Positions 49,138-56,937 of a DNA stretch of 64,000 nucleotides are shown here, piece by piece; position 1 is the stretch's first letter; every line of letters begins with the position of its first letter. The stretch is from Curtobacterium pusillum (GTDB lineage: Bacteria; Actinomycetota; Actinomycetes; Actinomycetales; Microbacteriaceae): NCBI RefSeq assembly GCF_007680845.1, contig NZ_VEIY01000008.1:124001-188000 (forward strand), given 5' to 3'. Under the pieces are notes generated by a model, which had not been told where the DNA came from, made no database searches, and saw nothing but the letters and a program-made list of their open reading frames with translations. The position numbers and the translations under genes were made by a program.

Positions 49138-49335
49138 GTGGACGCTGCGCCGCAGCCCGTTGAACTGTCGATCACCGACGCCGCCACCCGCATGGGCGTG
49201 GACTACAAGACGATCCGCCGATGGATCGCCGCAGGCACACTGCCCGCCCGACGTATCGGTCCACGCCTGGTGCGCATCCGCGTCGCAGACCTCGATGCCC
49301 TCGGCGCTCCACTCGGTCCGCAGGTCGGTCGATGA
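49138..49335 (+). CDS. Excisionase-like helix-turn-helix protein
   Basis: 65 residues: VELSITDAATRMGVDYKTIR then RWIAAGTLPARRIGPRLVRI. This is the MerR/Xis-like winged helix of excisionase-family proteins. GTG start with GGAGGAC 5 bp upstream. Probably directs excision with the integrase or controls the rightward genes. Confidence 0.8.
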   Translation: MDAAPQPVELSITDAATRMGVDYKTIRRWIAAGTLPARRIGPRLVRIRVADLDALGAPLGPQVGR

Positions 49336-49432
49336 CGTGGGCCGCTGCCGGGCGGCCCACGTCCACCGACGGTGAGGACGATAGTGCGCGCCGCCGACAG
49401 CGAGTACGCCCGACTGCGGTGGTCGGTTCACC

Positions 49433-50215
49433 GTGACGGCGGCTGGGGACTTCACCCGGTGGGCACTCGCGGTGGATCTCCCGAGTTCTCGCAACGTGGG
49501 CAGCGACCGGGCTCGATGCGTGCTCATCGCGCTGGCGCAGTACGCCGACCCCGAGGGCTACGCCTTCCCGAGCGCCGAAACCATCGCGCACGACGTGGCG
49601 GGCGTTCAGCGTCGGAACGTGCGAGATGCGCTCGAACTACTCGCCTCGGCGGGAGTGATCGAGCGAGTTGCCGCGCCCAGGCGTTCCGTGACTTGGCGGC
49701 TGCGCACGGATTTGGCAGGCGTCCCTGCCCCTGCTGAATCGTCCCGTGTAGCAGGGGACCTGGCAGGCGATGTGGCAGGGGACCTGGCAGGCGATGTGGC
49801 AGGGGACCTGGCAGGGATGCCTGCCACGAACCGAACCGAACCGAAGAGAACCAAACCGGGCGAGGTGCCACCGCGGATCGCTGAGGGCGTTGGGCAGCCG
49901 CACGAGCATGAGCCCAATGCGAGGGCGGCGCTCGCATCCCTGGTGTCCGATCGGTCTCTGCCACTGACCGTCGATGAGCTGCTGGCGCACGCCTACCGCC
50001 TCGGCAACGGCAATCCGTGGGACGGGTACCGCGTCGTGCGGCAGGTGACCGAGCAGCCGCTGACCGGCGCTCGTGATGCGCGGCGGGTGCTGGAGGCTCG
50101 ACTGGCAGCAGCTCAACCGGTGCCCGTCACGACGAGCCGTGGACAGCACGTGCACCAGTGGTTCGGGCGCCACTGCGGGCTGTGTGCCGCCGCACGTGAG
50201 GAGGTGGCGTCGTGA
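49433..50215 (+). CDS. Winged-helix replication-type protein with internal repeat
   Basis: 260 residues. An N-terminal winged helix (RARCVLIALAQYADPEGYAF, PSAETIAHDVAGVQRRNVRD) of the kind found in phage and plasmid replication organisers and RepA-type proteins. Residues about 107-127 are a repeat of LAGDVAGD encoded by a 24-bp DNA unit (49751-49818), a possible flexible linker or origin-like iteron. The C-terminus has a small motif HVHQWFGRHCGLCAAA with His and Cys residues that could bind zinc. First of four overlapping genes. Confidence 0.7.
   Translation: MTAAGDFTRWALAVDLPSSRNVGSDRARCVLIALAQYADPEGYAFPSAETIAHDVAGVQRRNVRDALELLASAGVIERVAAPRRSVTWRLRTDLAGVPAPAESSRVAGDLAGDVAGDLAGDVAGDLAGMPATNRTEPKRTKPGEVPPRIAEGVGQPHEHEPNARAALASLVSDRSLPLTVDELLAHAYRLGNGNPWDGYRVVRQVTEQPLTGARDARRVLEARLAAAQPVPVTTSRGQHVHQWFGRHCGLCAAAREEVAS
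49751..49818. repeat. 24-bp tandem repeat within the replication-type gene
   Basis: GCAGGGGACCTG alternates with GCAGGCGATGTG, giving nearly three 24-bp units. Encodes GDLAGDVAGDLAGDVAGDLA in the protein. Confidence 0.85.
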
Positions 50216-50406
50216 ACGCTCGTGACTGCCGTCCGGGCGTGTACGGGCATCGCTGGGACGCAACCAGCGGCTGGTGCCTCAACGGCTGCGGCAACCGCCG
50301 TGACGGGCGCGTAGTCAGCCGCCAGGGCCGGATCATCCTCCCCGGACCGCCGTACGCCTCCACAAATCCCGAACCACACACGCTCGACCGAGAGGAACAA
50401 CCGTGA
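50212..50406 (+). CDS. Small protein of unknown function
   Basis: 64 residues (VNARDCRPGVYGHRWDATSG, then WCLNGCGNRRDGRVVSRQGR). Cys at 6, 22 and 26 and His 13 could form a zinc site (HRWDATSGWCLNGC). GTG start overlaps the previous stop by 4 bp; the end overlaps the next gene. Confidence 0.65.
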   Translation: MNARDCRPGVYGHRWDATSGWCLNGCGNRRDGRVVSRQGRIILPGPPYASTNPEPHTLDREEQP

Positions 50407-50702
50407 CCGACCCCGACGATGCACACGCGCGTATCCAGGCCCTGCTGGCTGCTCAGGGCGTTAGGACGCCCTCGATCGGCTATGGGGGCTACCCCGAGGA
50501 TCCAAACCCCTCAGAGAGGCGCAGCGCGCGTGCCCTCCGTCGTTACGAGCGTGACCTGGACCGCGCCGTGAAGCGCCTCGACGCGGAAGCCCTTCACGCC
50601 GCAACTGACCGGCTGCTCGACCGCCTCGCGAGCAACGATGGCCACCGCGCTGCCCCAGACCCCAAAACGGGCACCAGCCCGAGAACAGGAGCAACACCAT
50701 GA
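50403..50702 (+). CDS. Small charged protein of unknown function
   Basis: 99 residues, helical, with a charged middle (SERRSARALRRYERDLDRAV). GTG start and end overlap both neighbours by 4 bp, so the cassette is translated as a unit. No family recognised. Confidence 0.65.
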   Translation: MTDPDDAHARIQALLAAQGVRTPSIGYGGYPEDPNPSERRSARALRRYERDLDRAVKRLDAEALHAATDRLLDRLASNDGHRAAPDPKTGTSPRTGATP

Positions 50703-51403
50703 CCAACCCCGTGAACATCGCTGCGGCCGTCGAAGCTGCCGCGAACGCCCTTGCGGCGAGAGACGACGCCCACCGGGCTGCCGCGACCTACAGCAACGCC
50801 GATCTGACCCCCGACGCACTGACTCGGCACCGAGCTGAGATGGTGCAGCAGGCAGACACGCGGTACGAGGCCGCTGCCGAAGCGACAGCCGCGGCGCTCG
50901 CGAGCGTTACCGGCCCGACACGAGCGGACGTGTTCGCCGCCCGACGTCCGACCGATGCAGACGGCATCGCCGTGACCCAGCACGAGCAGAGCAAGGTCCG
51001 CGCCATGCTCGACGGCGGCGCTCGGCTCGATCAGATCCTGGCGCAGGCCGACGACCGGCGCGCGACGGCGCTGCTCGACATGATCGACACCCTGCCGGAC
51101 GTGCTGAGCAGCAGCGACGGTGCGGCGGTCGCGGACGAGTATCGCGCCGCGGTGTTCGACCGGCTCGTCCAGCTCGGTGCACCTGACGCCACCGCTGCCC
51201 ACGCTCACGAGACGACGGTGGCTCCGCTGGGCGCATGGGCGAACGCGCTGGAGCAGGGCAAGGGTCACACCAGCGCCGTGCCGATGCTCACTCGTGCGCA
51301 GATCGCCGCGAGCGATTCGCCTGGCTACGCCCGCACGTTCGGTGGAGCATCCGCCTGGTCGCCCGTGGATGATGACGTGGACCGCCTGCGCAACCCCCGG
51401 TAG
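50699..51403 (+). CDS. Alanine-rich helical protein of unknown function
   Basis: 234 residues, mostly Ala/Asp/Glu-rich helices, possibly coiled coil in the first 80 residues (IAAAVEAAANALAARDDAHR). No signal peptide or membrane segment. The last of the rightward cassette genes; a terminator follows. It resembles small structural or scaffold-like proteins of phage elements in composition only. Confidence 0.65.
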   Translation: MTNPVNIAAAVEAAANALAARDDAHRAAATYSNADLTPDALTRHRAEMVQQADTRYEAAAEATAAALASVTGPTRADVFAARRPTDADGIAVTQHEQSKVRAMLDGGARLDQILAQADDRRATALLDMIDTLPDVLSSSDGAAVADEYRAAVFDRLVQLGAPDATAAHAHETTVAPLGAWANALEQGKGHTSAVPMLTRAQIAASDSPGYARTFGGASAWSPVDDDVDRLRNPR

Positions 51404-51416
51404 CCCCGCACTGCCC

Positions 51417-51454
51417 CGAACGCCCTAGGAACCCGCTGGTTCTTGGGGCGTTCG
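51417..51454 (+). terminator. Terminator of the rightward cassette
   Basis: CGAACGCCC (51417-51425) pairs with GGGCGTTCG (51446-51454); inner bases GAACC/GGTTC extend the stem. Located 14 bp after the last gene. Confidence 0.8.
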
Positions 51455-51554
51455 TCGTCATGCCCTGCGCCATGAACTGGTCAGTGACAGGTCCGGCGAT
51501 GAGCAGGGGCTCGCTCATCCGCCCCCCTCGCCCGGAAATCGACCAGTCGATTGC

Positions 51555-51585
51555 AAAAAGGCGCGTGCGCGCGCACACGCGCGCG
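51555..51585 (-). terminator. Terminator of the TIR gene, with alternating purine-pyrimidine stem
   Basis: In minus-strand sense, a GCGCGCGTGTG/CGCACGCGC stem is followed by CTTTTT. The 25 bp at 51561-51585 alternate purine and pyrimidine without a break. Confidence 0.75.
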
Positions 51586-51591
51586 AGGCAG

Positions 51592-52653
51592 TCAGCGCAG
51601 AGCCCGGGTAAGGCGGTCGAAGGAGCGCTCATACCGTAGAGAAGCTTCTTCGGGGATCTCGAAGGCGATCACGAGCTGTAGCTCGACTGACTCGCCCTTC
51701 TCCAGCGTCGCGTTCAGGCCGTCCATACGGTCCCTCAGATCCATGACGAAGTCGCGAACCGCTTCGATGGGCTGCGCGGCGTAATCGGCCAGTGCGCGGA
51801 GCGTGGCACGTCCCTCCTCTAGAGGTGTCGTCGCCGATCGAAGGCGCTGCGACCAGGCGAGCAGTTCGTCGTAGATCTGGAGCAGGCGGCTGGCGAGGTG
51901 CTCGATCAAGTCCGGATCGCCTTCCTCGCCCCGAGCGCCCATCGCGGACACTTGCCCGGGGCCAAGCAACAGTCGCTCGAAGGTCTCAGTCACAGCTTGA
52001 ATCGCCGCGAACTCAGATTGGATGTAGTCCACCAGCGCCTCCGTGGGCACGAACTGCCCACCCAGAGCGAACTGCAGACGGTGATCGTTGTACGCGTCCG
52101 ATCGCTGTTCGAGCCCCGTGGACAGCCAGTAGCTGAAGAGGATGTACTCCCATCCAGCGGGGCGCTCCCCGACGAGAGTGGCCGCTTCCGAAGGCGTCCG
52201 TGGGACTCGGCCGTTGAATCGGCGCGTTCCGTCTGCTCTCGACCCGCCGAGCTTCGCTTTGACAGCTTCCGCTATCCCTGCTGCCCCCTCCGTATGGGCG
52301 TCCAAGTATGCGACGGTGCTACGAACACCTGGCAGCTGAGTCGAGTCGAGACGCACGGGCAGCAAGTACGCGGCGTTGCTCTGCATGGCGCGAAGCAGGA
52401 CGCTACGGCGCTCCAGACGCGTCCACGGTTTCGCCGCATAGTGCGCGGACACGAACATGACCGCGTAGCGCGCTCGTCGCTCGTATACGTCAGGGAAGAA
52501 CTCGGTCAGGTCCTCTCCCCACATCTCGACCTTGGCATCCTCGTCGTAGAAGACACTCACGCCGGAAGCCTTGACCAGCGCGACCACTTCATCCACGAAC
52601 TCGCGATCTTCCCCAGCGAACGTGACGGCGATGTCGAAGTCGTGCTCAGTCAT
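51592..52653 (-). CDS. TIR-domain protein, candidate anti-phage effector
   Basis: 353 residues. Residues about 4-135 are a TIR domain: FDIAVTFAGEDREFVDEVVA, SGVSVFYDEDAKVEMWGEDL, RYAVMFVSAHYAAKPWTRLE. Glu81 in the TRLERRS segment sits where the catalytic Glu of NAD-cleaving TIR proteins lies. Residues 140-353 are helical (LIEHLASRLLQIYDELLAWS, VRDFVMDLRDRMDGLNATLE) with no family I recognise; they may sense infection or form oligomers. Bacterial TIR proteins commonly deplete NAD in defence. It has its own terminator and reads opposite to the cassette. AAGGGAG is 7 bp before the ATG. Confidence 0.85.
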   Translation of the reverse strand: MTEHDFDIAVTFAGEDREFVDEVVALVKASGVSVFYDEDAKVEMWGEDLTEFFPDVYERRARYAVMFVSAHYAAKPWTRLERRSVLLRAMQSNAAYLLPVRLDSTQLPGVRSTVAYLDAHTEGAAGIAEAVKAKLGGSRADGTRRFNGRVPRTPSEAATLVGERPAGWEYILFSYWLSTGLEQRSDAYNDHRLQFALGGQFVPTEALVDYIQSEFAAIQAVTETFERLLLGPGQVSAMGARGEEGDPDLIEHLASRLLQIYDELLAWSQRLRSATTPLEEGRATLRALADYAAQPIEAVRDFVMDLRDRMDGLNATLEKGESVELQLVIAFEIPEEASLRYERSFDRLTRALR

Positions 52654-52813
52654 GGGGCTCCCTTATCCGATGGTGGGATCAGGGTAGAGCAAAGCTCACC
52701 TGATGACTCCGCACTCCGGATTGGCACTGAATAGGTGCGAGAACTTCTCGTGAGTCTTGTCCCCGCTCTGTTCCCAACACCGCGACCACACGAATCCCTG
52801 ATCAGAACGACAG

Positions 52814-52846
52814 AAGGCCGACCGCCAGAGGCTGACGGTCGGCCTT
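52814..52846. terminator. Hairpin adjoining attR
   Basis: AAGGCCGACCG (52814-52824) and CGGTCGGCCTT (52836-52846), followed by CCTTCCC and the att core. The arrangement copies that of the terminator units beside attL. Confidence 0.75.
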
Positions 52847-52849
52847 CCT

Positions 52850-52877
52850 TCCCTTGCACCAAGAGTGTCCTGCAATC
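52850..52877. repeat. attR, 28-bp direct repeat
   Basis: Identical over 28 bp to 46682-46709; the sequence diverges immediately on both sides. Confidence 0.9.
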
Positions 52878-53002
52878 ACATTCCGCAGGCGGTGCCACAG
52901 CAAACACTGCCTGCACGAACGACTGTATAACGAAGCGGTAACGGCGCGCTAGAGACCCGGCGGCCCGTTCGCTGCGAGTTCACCAAGAGCCGTCGATGTG
53001 GA

Positions 53003-53773
53003 TCAGAAGAGGTCCGGCGACGGGGTCGAGGCGTAGCGCACGGCGACGTCGGCGTGCCGGTCGAAGCGGTAGCCCACGCCCCGGACGGTCCGGACGATCT
53101 CCTCGAACGCGCCGAGCTTCGAGCGGAGTCGTCGGACGTGCACGTCGATCGTGCGCTCGTTCGGGGTCTCGTCCTCGCCGTCCGACCACAGGCCGTCGAT
53201 GATCGCCGAGCGGTCGACCGTCTGGCCCTCGCGCAGGACGAGGAACTGCAGGAGCTCGAACTCCTTGTAGGTCAGGGGAGCGGCTTCGCCGTCGAGGGTG
53301 ACGCGCTTCCGGGAGATGTCGATGACGACGCCGGTCTCCTCGGGCTCGGGCTTCTCGGCCTGCTTCCGCGCGGCGACGGCCGAGCGGTCCTGCAGGGCGA
53401 GCCGGACGACGTCGACGTCGCGTCCGCCCGAGCCCTCGGCGGCGACGGCCACCGCGGCGTAGGTCTCCGACGAGGGCACGAGCTGCGCGGTGAGTGCCTT
53501 GAGCTGTTCGACGACCGCCGCGAGGGTGGTGCCGGCGGCCGCGGCCTTCGCCTCGTCGATGCCGACGTAGAGGGCGAAGCCGCGGGCCTCGGTCCCCTCG
53601 GGGAGCGCTCGGTTCCGCTGCGGCGCAACGACGGGGCTCGTCGGCACCCCGTTCGCGGTCGGGGGCGTGACCGGCTCGCGGCGCGGACGGATCGACGTCA
53701 CGGTGCCGAGGTCGGTCGGCGTGTGGGCAGCGGTGCGGAGGGCGGTACGGGGCTGAGCGATGGTGAGCGACAT
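53003..53773 (-). CDS. OmpR/PhoB-type winged-helix regulator without a standard receiver
   Basis: 256 residues. The C-terminal DNA-binding domain (about 145-245) is clear: ISRKRVTLDGEAAPLTYKEF, ELLQFLVLREGQTVDRSAII, NERTIDVHVRRLRSKLGAFE, IVRTVRGVGYRFD. The N-terminus is not a response-regulator domain. It has a disordered 60-residue start and a small domain (EARGFALYVGIDEAKAAAAG, TTLAAVVEQLKALTAQLVPS) with no phosphoacceptor Asp pattern. No kinase gene is nearby. GGAGAACC precedes the ATG. Confidence 0.85.
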   Translation of the reverse strand: MSLTIAQPRTALRTAAHTPTDLGTVTSIRPRREPVTPPTANGVPTSPVVAPQRNRALPEGTEARGFALYVGIDEAKAAAAGTTLAAVVEQLKALTAQLVPSSETYAAVAVAAEGSGGRDVDVVRLALQDRSAVAARKQAEKPEPEETGVVIDISRKRVTLDGEAAPLTYKEFELLQFLVLREGQTVDRSAIIDGLWSDGEDETPNERTIDVHVRRLRSKLGAFEEIVRTVRGVGYRFDRHADVAVRYASTPSPDLF

Positions 53774-54011
53774 GGCGGTTCTCCGGGCGATGTGGCTACG
53801 GGGCGGGAGGCCCCGGGAGCGTGTCGAATGCGTCGGCCCGGGTACGGCGAGTGCCGTGGTGCCCTGCGGTCCTGCTGCGGACCGGGGCGTCCCGGGGGTA
53901 CGGGGACGGACCTCGTGACGTGGTGCGCGTCGTCGACGTGGTCGTCACCCGGGGATCACGCTCGCGCGACGGGGGTGGTGTCGCGGGGGATCCGGCTGGA
54001 ACGGGTGCCGA
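53774..54011. other. Leader-like gap before the OmpR-type gene
   Basis: 238 bp between the small leaderless ORF and the regulator on the same strand. No gene and no strong hairpin is evident; it may be a 5' untranslated region. Confidence 0.4.
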
Positions 54012-54113
54012 TCAGGCACACATTCGACAACGCATGACCGCCGTGGCCGGCATCATCATGCCGGCAGTCCCCTGGGCCTCGGAGAGGACGCGGGTGGACA
54101 CGGTTGCAGTCAT
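54012..54113 (-). CDS. Leaderless 33-residue ORF upstream of the OmpR-type regulator
   Basis: Encodes MTATVSTRVLSEAQGTAGMM, then MPATAVMRCRMCA and stop. A strong promoter (54120-54149) places transcription start on the A of its ATG, and no Shine-Dalgarno is seen, so it would be translated leaderless. The C-terminal CRMCA with two Cys and several Met is notable. It may be a small protein or a leader peptide for the downstream regulator. Too short for composition to prove coding. Confidence 0.5.
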   Translation of the reverse strand: MTATVSTRVLSEAQGTAGMMMPATAVMRCRMCA

Positions 54114-54119
54114 GGACTG

Positions 54120-54149
54120 AGTATCGATGGGATACCAGCGTCGTGTCAA
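54120..54149 (-). promoter_or_regulatory. Strong sigma-70-type promoter
   Basis: In minus-strand sense TTGACA (54144-54149), 18-bp spacer, GATACT (54120-54125). The first transcribed base would be about 54113, the A of an ATG. Confidence 0.75.
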
Positions 54150-54253
54150 CCGTCCGCACGGACGGTGCGGTGGACCGGACAGCAGAACGGACGGGAGGTG
54201 GGCCCCACCAGCCGGTACCGGCGCACCGCGCCAGCGGGGTGACGGCCGTGCCT

Positions 54254-54285
54254 GGAGGGACAGTGCCAGCTGGCACCGCGCCTCC
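54254..54285. repeat. Dispersed palindrome, copy 5
   Basis: GGAGGGACAGTGCCA and TGGCACCGCGCCTCC arms (with mismatches) around GC, beyond the 3' end of upp (minus strand). Confidence 0.75.
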
Positions 54286-54322
54286 CGTCCGGAGAACGGT
54301 CGCGTCGCGACCGGGGGTCGTC

Positions 54323-54958
54323 CTACTCGGCCAGGCCGTAGAGACGGTCGCCGGCGTCCCCGAGCCCGGGAACGATGTAGCCGTTCTCGTCGAGCTTCTC
54401 GTCGAGGGCGCCGAGGACGATCGACACGTTGCGGTCGCCGACGGCTTCCTCGACGGCGGCGAGGCCCTCCGGCGCACCGAGGATGCACACGCAGGTGACC
54501 TCTTCCGCGCCGCGGGCGAACAGGAAGTCGATCGCGGCCGCGAGCGTCCCGCCGGTCGCGAGCATCGGGTCGAGCACGAAGCACTGCCGGCCGGAGAGGT
54601 CGTCGGGCAGCCGCTCGGCGTAGGTCTGCGGCTCGAGGGTCTCCTCGTTGCGCGCCATGCCGAGGAACCCGACCTCCGCCGTGGGGACGAGCTTCACCAT
54701 GCCCTCGAGCATGCCGAGGCCGGCGCGGAGGATCGGGACGACGAGCGGCCGCGGGCGCGCGATCGCGACGCCCATCGTGTGCGCCACCGGCGTGTCGATC
54801 GGGGTCGCGGTGACGCGCACGTTCCGGGTCGCCTCGTACGCGAGGAGCGTGACGAGCTCCTCGGTGAGCGCGCGGAACGTGGGGGAGGGCGTCGTACGGT
54901 CGCGGAGCACCGAGAGCTTGTGGGTGATGAGCGGGTGGTCGGCGACGTGGACTCGCAT
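54323..54958 (-). CDS. upp: Uracil phosphoribosyltransferase
   Basis: Salvages uracil with PRPP to UMP. 211 residues. [20 protein letters not shown] is the family N-terminus; [16 protein letters not shown] is the PRPP loop; and [19 protein letters not shown] is the uracil-binding C-terminus. It is divergent from tadA with 40 bp between starts. Confidence 0.97.
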   Translation of the reverse strand: MRVHVADHPLITHKLSVLRDRTTPSPTFRALTEELVTLLAYEATRNVRVTATPIDTPVAHTMGVAIARPRPLVVPILRAGLGMLEGMVKLVPTAEVGFLGMARNEETLEPQTYAERLPDDLSGRQCFVLDPMLATGGTLAAAIDFLFARGAEEVTCVCILGAPEGLAAVEEAVGDRNVSIVLGALDEKLDENGYIVPGLGDAGDRLYGLAE

Positions 54959-54998
54959 AGGGTCGAGCCTACCGTGCCACTGACCGACCGGAGGTCCC

Positions 54999-55466
54999 GT
55001 GGAAGCACCCGCCGCACGCCCGTTCGTCCCCGCGATGGAGCGTGCCCTGGCCGAGGCGAGGGCCTGTCTCGCGACCGGGGACGTCCCCGTCGGCGCGGTC
55101 GTCCTCGACCGCGACGGCACCGTCGTGGCGGTCGGCCGGAACGAGCGCGAGGCGCTGCAGGACCCGACCGCCCACGCCGAGGTGCTCGCGCTGCGTGCTG
55201 CAGCCGCAGCGACGGGGGACTGGCACCTCGAGGAGCACACCCTCGTGGTGACGCTCGAGCCGTGCCCGATGTGCGCGGGTGCGGTCATGGCCGCCCGGGT
55301 GCCGAGGATCGTCTTCGGTGCCTGGGACCCGAAGGCCGGGGCGAGCGGGAGCGTGTACGACATCGCCCGGGACCGCCGACTGCCGCACCGTTCCGAGGTG
55401 ATCGGCGGCGTGCTCGAGGCCGACTGCGCCGCGCTGCTCGACGCGTTCTTCGCGGAGCGGCGTTAG
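54999..55466 (+). CDS. tadA: tRNA adenosine(34) deaminase
   Basis: Converts A34 of tRNA-Arg(ACG) to inosine. 155 residues with zinc ligands and catalytic Glu in [12 protein letters not shown] and [20 protein letters not shown], and the typical GASGSVYDI stretch (usually AAGS). GTG start. Converges with the membrane gene: the stops overlap by 4 bp. Confidence 0.95.
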   Translation: MEAPAARPFVPAMERALAEARACLATGDVPVGAVVLDRDGTVVAVGRNEREALQDPTAHAEVLALRAAAAATGDWHLEEHTLVVTLEPCPMCAGAVMAARVPRIVFGAWDPKAGASGSVYDIARDRRLPHRSEVIGGVLEADCAALLDAFFAERR

Positions 55467-55840
55467 CTCCAGAGCACCGCGATGAAGACGTTGACGATCG
55501 CGAGCGCGCCGGCGGAGTGGAAGAACGGCAGGGCCGCCTTCGCCGGGGCCGCACCGCTGTCGGCACGCTTCTGACGGGCACGCGCGACGAACGCCAGGAC
55601 GAGGGCGACCGCGGCGATCACGAGCTTTACGCCGAGCTTGGCGTGGTTCGCGCCACCGTCGTGCGTCGCGTCGATGATCCCCATCATCCCGAGCCCCGTG
55701 ACGAGCTGCACGATCAGGCCGGTGATGGGCCAGGAGGTCTGGAACCCGCCCTTGCGGCGCACCTGCACGAGGAACGCGCCGATGACCGCCGCGAGGCCGA
55801 GGAAGTGCAGGACGAGCAGGATGTTGAAGAGCGCCGACAT
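55463..55840 (-). CDS. Four-helix membrane protein of unknown function
   Basis: 125 residues, all hydrophobic segments: ALFNILLVLHFLGLAAVIGA, ITGLIVQLVTGLGMMGII, AKLGVKLVIAAVALVLAFVA and a C-terminal helix ALAIVNVFIAVLW. His in LHFLG and HDGGANHAKLG suggests a possible heme or metal contact, as in some DUF2269-like proteins, but no family is certain. Confidence 0.75.
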   Translation of the reverse strand: MSALFNILLVLHFLGLAAVIGAFLVQVRRKGGFQTSWPITGLIVQLVTGLGMMGIIDATHDGGANHAKLGVKLVIAAVALVLAFVARARQKRADSGAAPAKAALPFFHSAGALAIVNVFIAVLWS

Positions 55841-55916
55841 GGCTCCATCGTGGAGGAACGGCGGAGTCGCCCGCCAGCAAGGCAGTCCTTACCCCGGACC
55901 GCGCAGCCGGGACCGC

Positions 55917-56873
55917 TCAGTCGGCAGCCCGGATGACGATCGCCTCGGTCGGCGGACGCGGGCCGGTCCGGAGCACGTCGGGTTCGACGTAGATCACCCG
56001 TGCGATCGGGACGGCTGCCCGGACGCGCTGCTCCACCGTGTCGATGCCCGCCGCGACGTCGCCGAGCCGACGGTCGCCGTCGACCGCGACCTTCACGCCG
56101 ACCATGAGCTCGTCCGGCCCGAGGTAGAGGGTCTTGATGTGGATGATCGAGTCGACCTCGGGGCCGTCGAGCACCGCGTGCTTGATCCGTTCGACGTCCG
56201 CCGCGGTCGCACCCTCGCCGACCAGGAGGCTCTTCGTCTCGATGCCGAGGACCACGGCGACCGCGATGAGGAGCGCGGCGATGAGGATCGTGCCGAGTGC
56301 GTCGAACAGGCCGTTCCCGGTGATGACGGTGAGGCCGACGCCGAGGAACGCGAAGACGAGGCCGATGAGCGCCGCGGTGTCCTCGAGCATGACGACCGGG
56401 AGCTCCGGCGCCTTGGCGCGACGGACGAACTGCACCCAGCTCAGCCGACCCTTCTGCGGCCGCGCCTCGTTCAGGGCGGTGCGGAGCGAGAAGCCCTCGA
56501 GCCCGATCGCGATGACGAGGACGACGATCGGGAACCACCAGTTCTCGAGCGGGTGCGGGTGGGCGAGCTTCTCGATGCCCTCGTAGAGCGAGAACACGCC
56601 GCCGACCGAGAACAGGATGATCGAGACGACGAACGCGTACACGTAGCGTTCCCGGCCGTAGCCGAACGGGTGCTCCTCGTCGGCCGCACGGCGGGCGCGT
56701 CGGCCGCCGAGCAGCAGGAGGAGCTGGTTCGCGGAGTCCGCGAGCGAGTGGACGCCCTCCGCGAGCATCGACGCCGAACCACTGATGGCCGCGGCGACGA
56801 ACTTCACGATCGCGATGCCGACGTTGGCCCCGAGTGCCGCGAGGATGGCCCTGGTGCCTCCAGATGCGCTCAC
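55917..56873 (-). CDS. Cation diffusion facilitator (CDF) transporter
   Basis: 318 residues with six membrane helices and a C-terminal cytoplasmic domain. AEGVHSLADSANQLLLLLGG carries the helix-2 HxxxD metal site. The helix-5 site reads VVMLEDTAALIGL, Glu-Asp instead of His-Asp, as in some non-zinc CDF proteins. It exports divalent metals with protons. The GTG at 56873 has GGAGAAGG upstream; the GTG at 56900 is an alternative. It is divergent from proC. Confidence 0.92.
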   Translation of the reverse strand: MSASGGTRAILAALGANVGIAIVKFVAAAISGSASMLAEGVHSLADSANQLLLLLGGRRARRAADEEHPFGYGRERYVYAFVVSIILFSVGGVFSLYEGIEKLAHPHPLENWWFPIVVLVIAIGLEGFSLRTALNEARPQKGRLSWVQFVRRAKAPELPVVMLEDTAALIGLVFAFLGVGLTVITGNGLFDALGTILIAALLIAVAVVLGIETKSLLVGEGATAADVERIKHAVLDGPEVDSIIHIKTLYLGPDELMVGVKVAVDGDRRLGDVAAGIDTVEQRVRAAVPIARVIYVEPDVLRTGPRPPTEAIVIRAAD

Positions 56874-56937
56874 AGACGTCCCTTCTCCCTGACCTGCCAC
56901 CCGATCCTAGGCGCGCGGGCTGGATAGGGTCGGGACC

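Larger units (their letters stand above)
46682..52877. mobile_element. Integrated genetic element with integrase and TIR cargo
   Basis: About 6.2 kb between two copies of a 28-bp direct repeat. Gene order: integrase, HIRAN protein and a small protein (both opposite strand), excisionase-like, winged-helix replication-type protein, three small unknowns, TIR-domain protein (opposite strand). Base composition looks less GC-rich than the flanks. No capsid, tail, relaxase or FtsK-type transfer gene is seen, so a phage satellite or mobilisable island fits better than a prophage or a self-transmissible element. Confidence 0.85.
52654..53002. other. Gap holding TIR upstream region, terminator, attR
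   Basis: Contains the TIR leader (52654 to about 52740), a terminator at 52814-52846, attR at 52850-52877, and a hairpin GCAGGCGGTG/CACTGCCTGC around 52886-52915. The remainder up to the OmpR-type gene has no gene. Confidence 0.7.

Noticed and set aside
46682..52877. A CRISPR array or conventional prophage in the element
   Set aside because: No spaced direct repeats of CRISPR type; no terminase, capsid, portal or tail gene.
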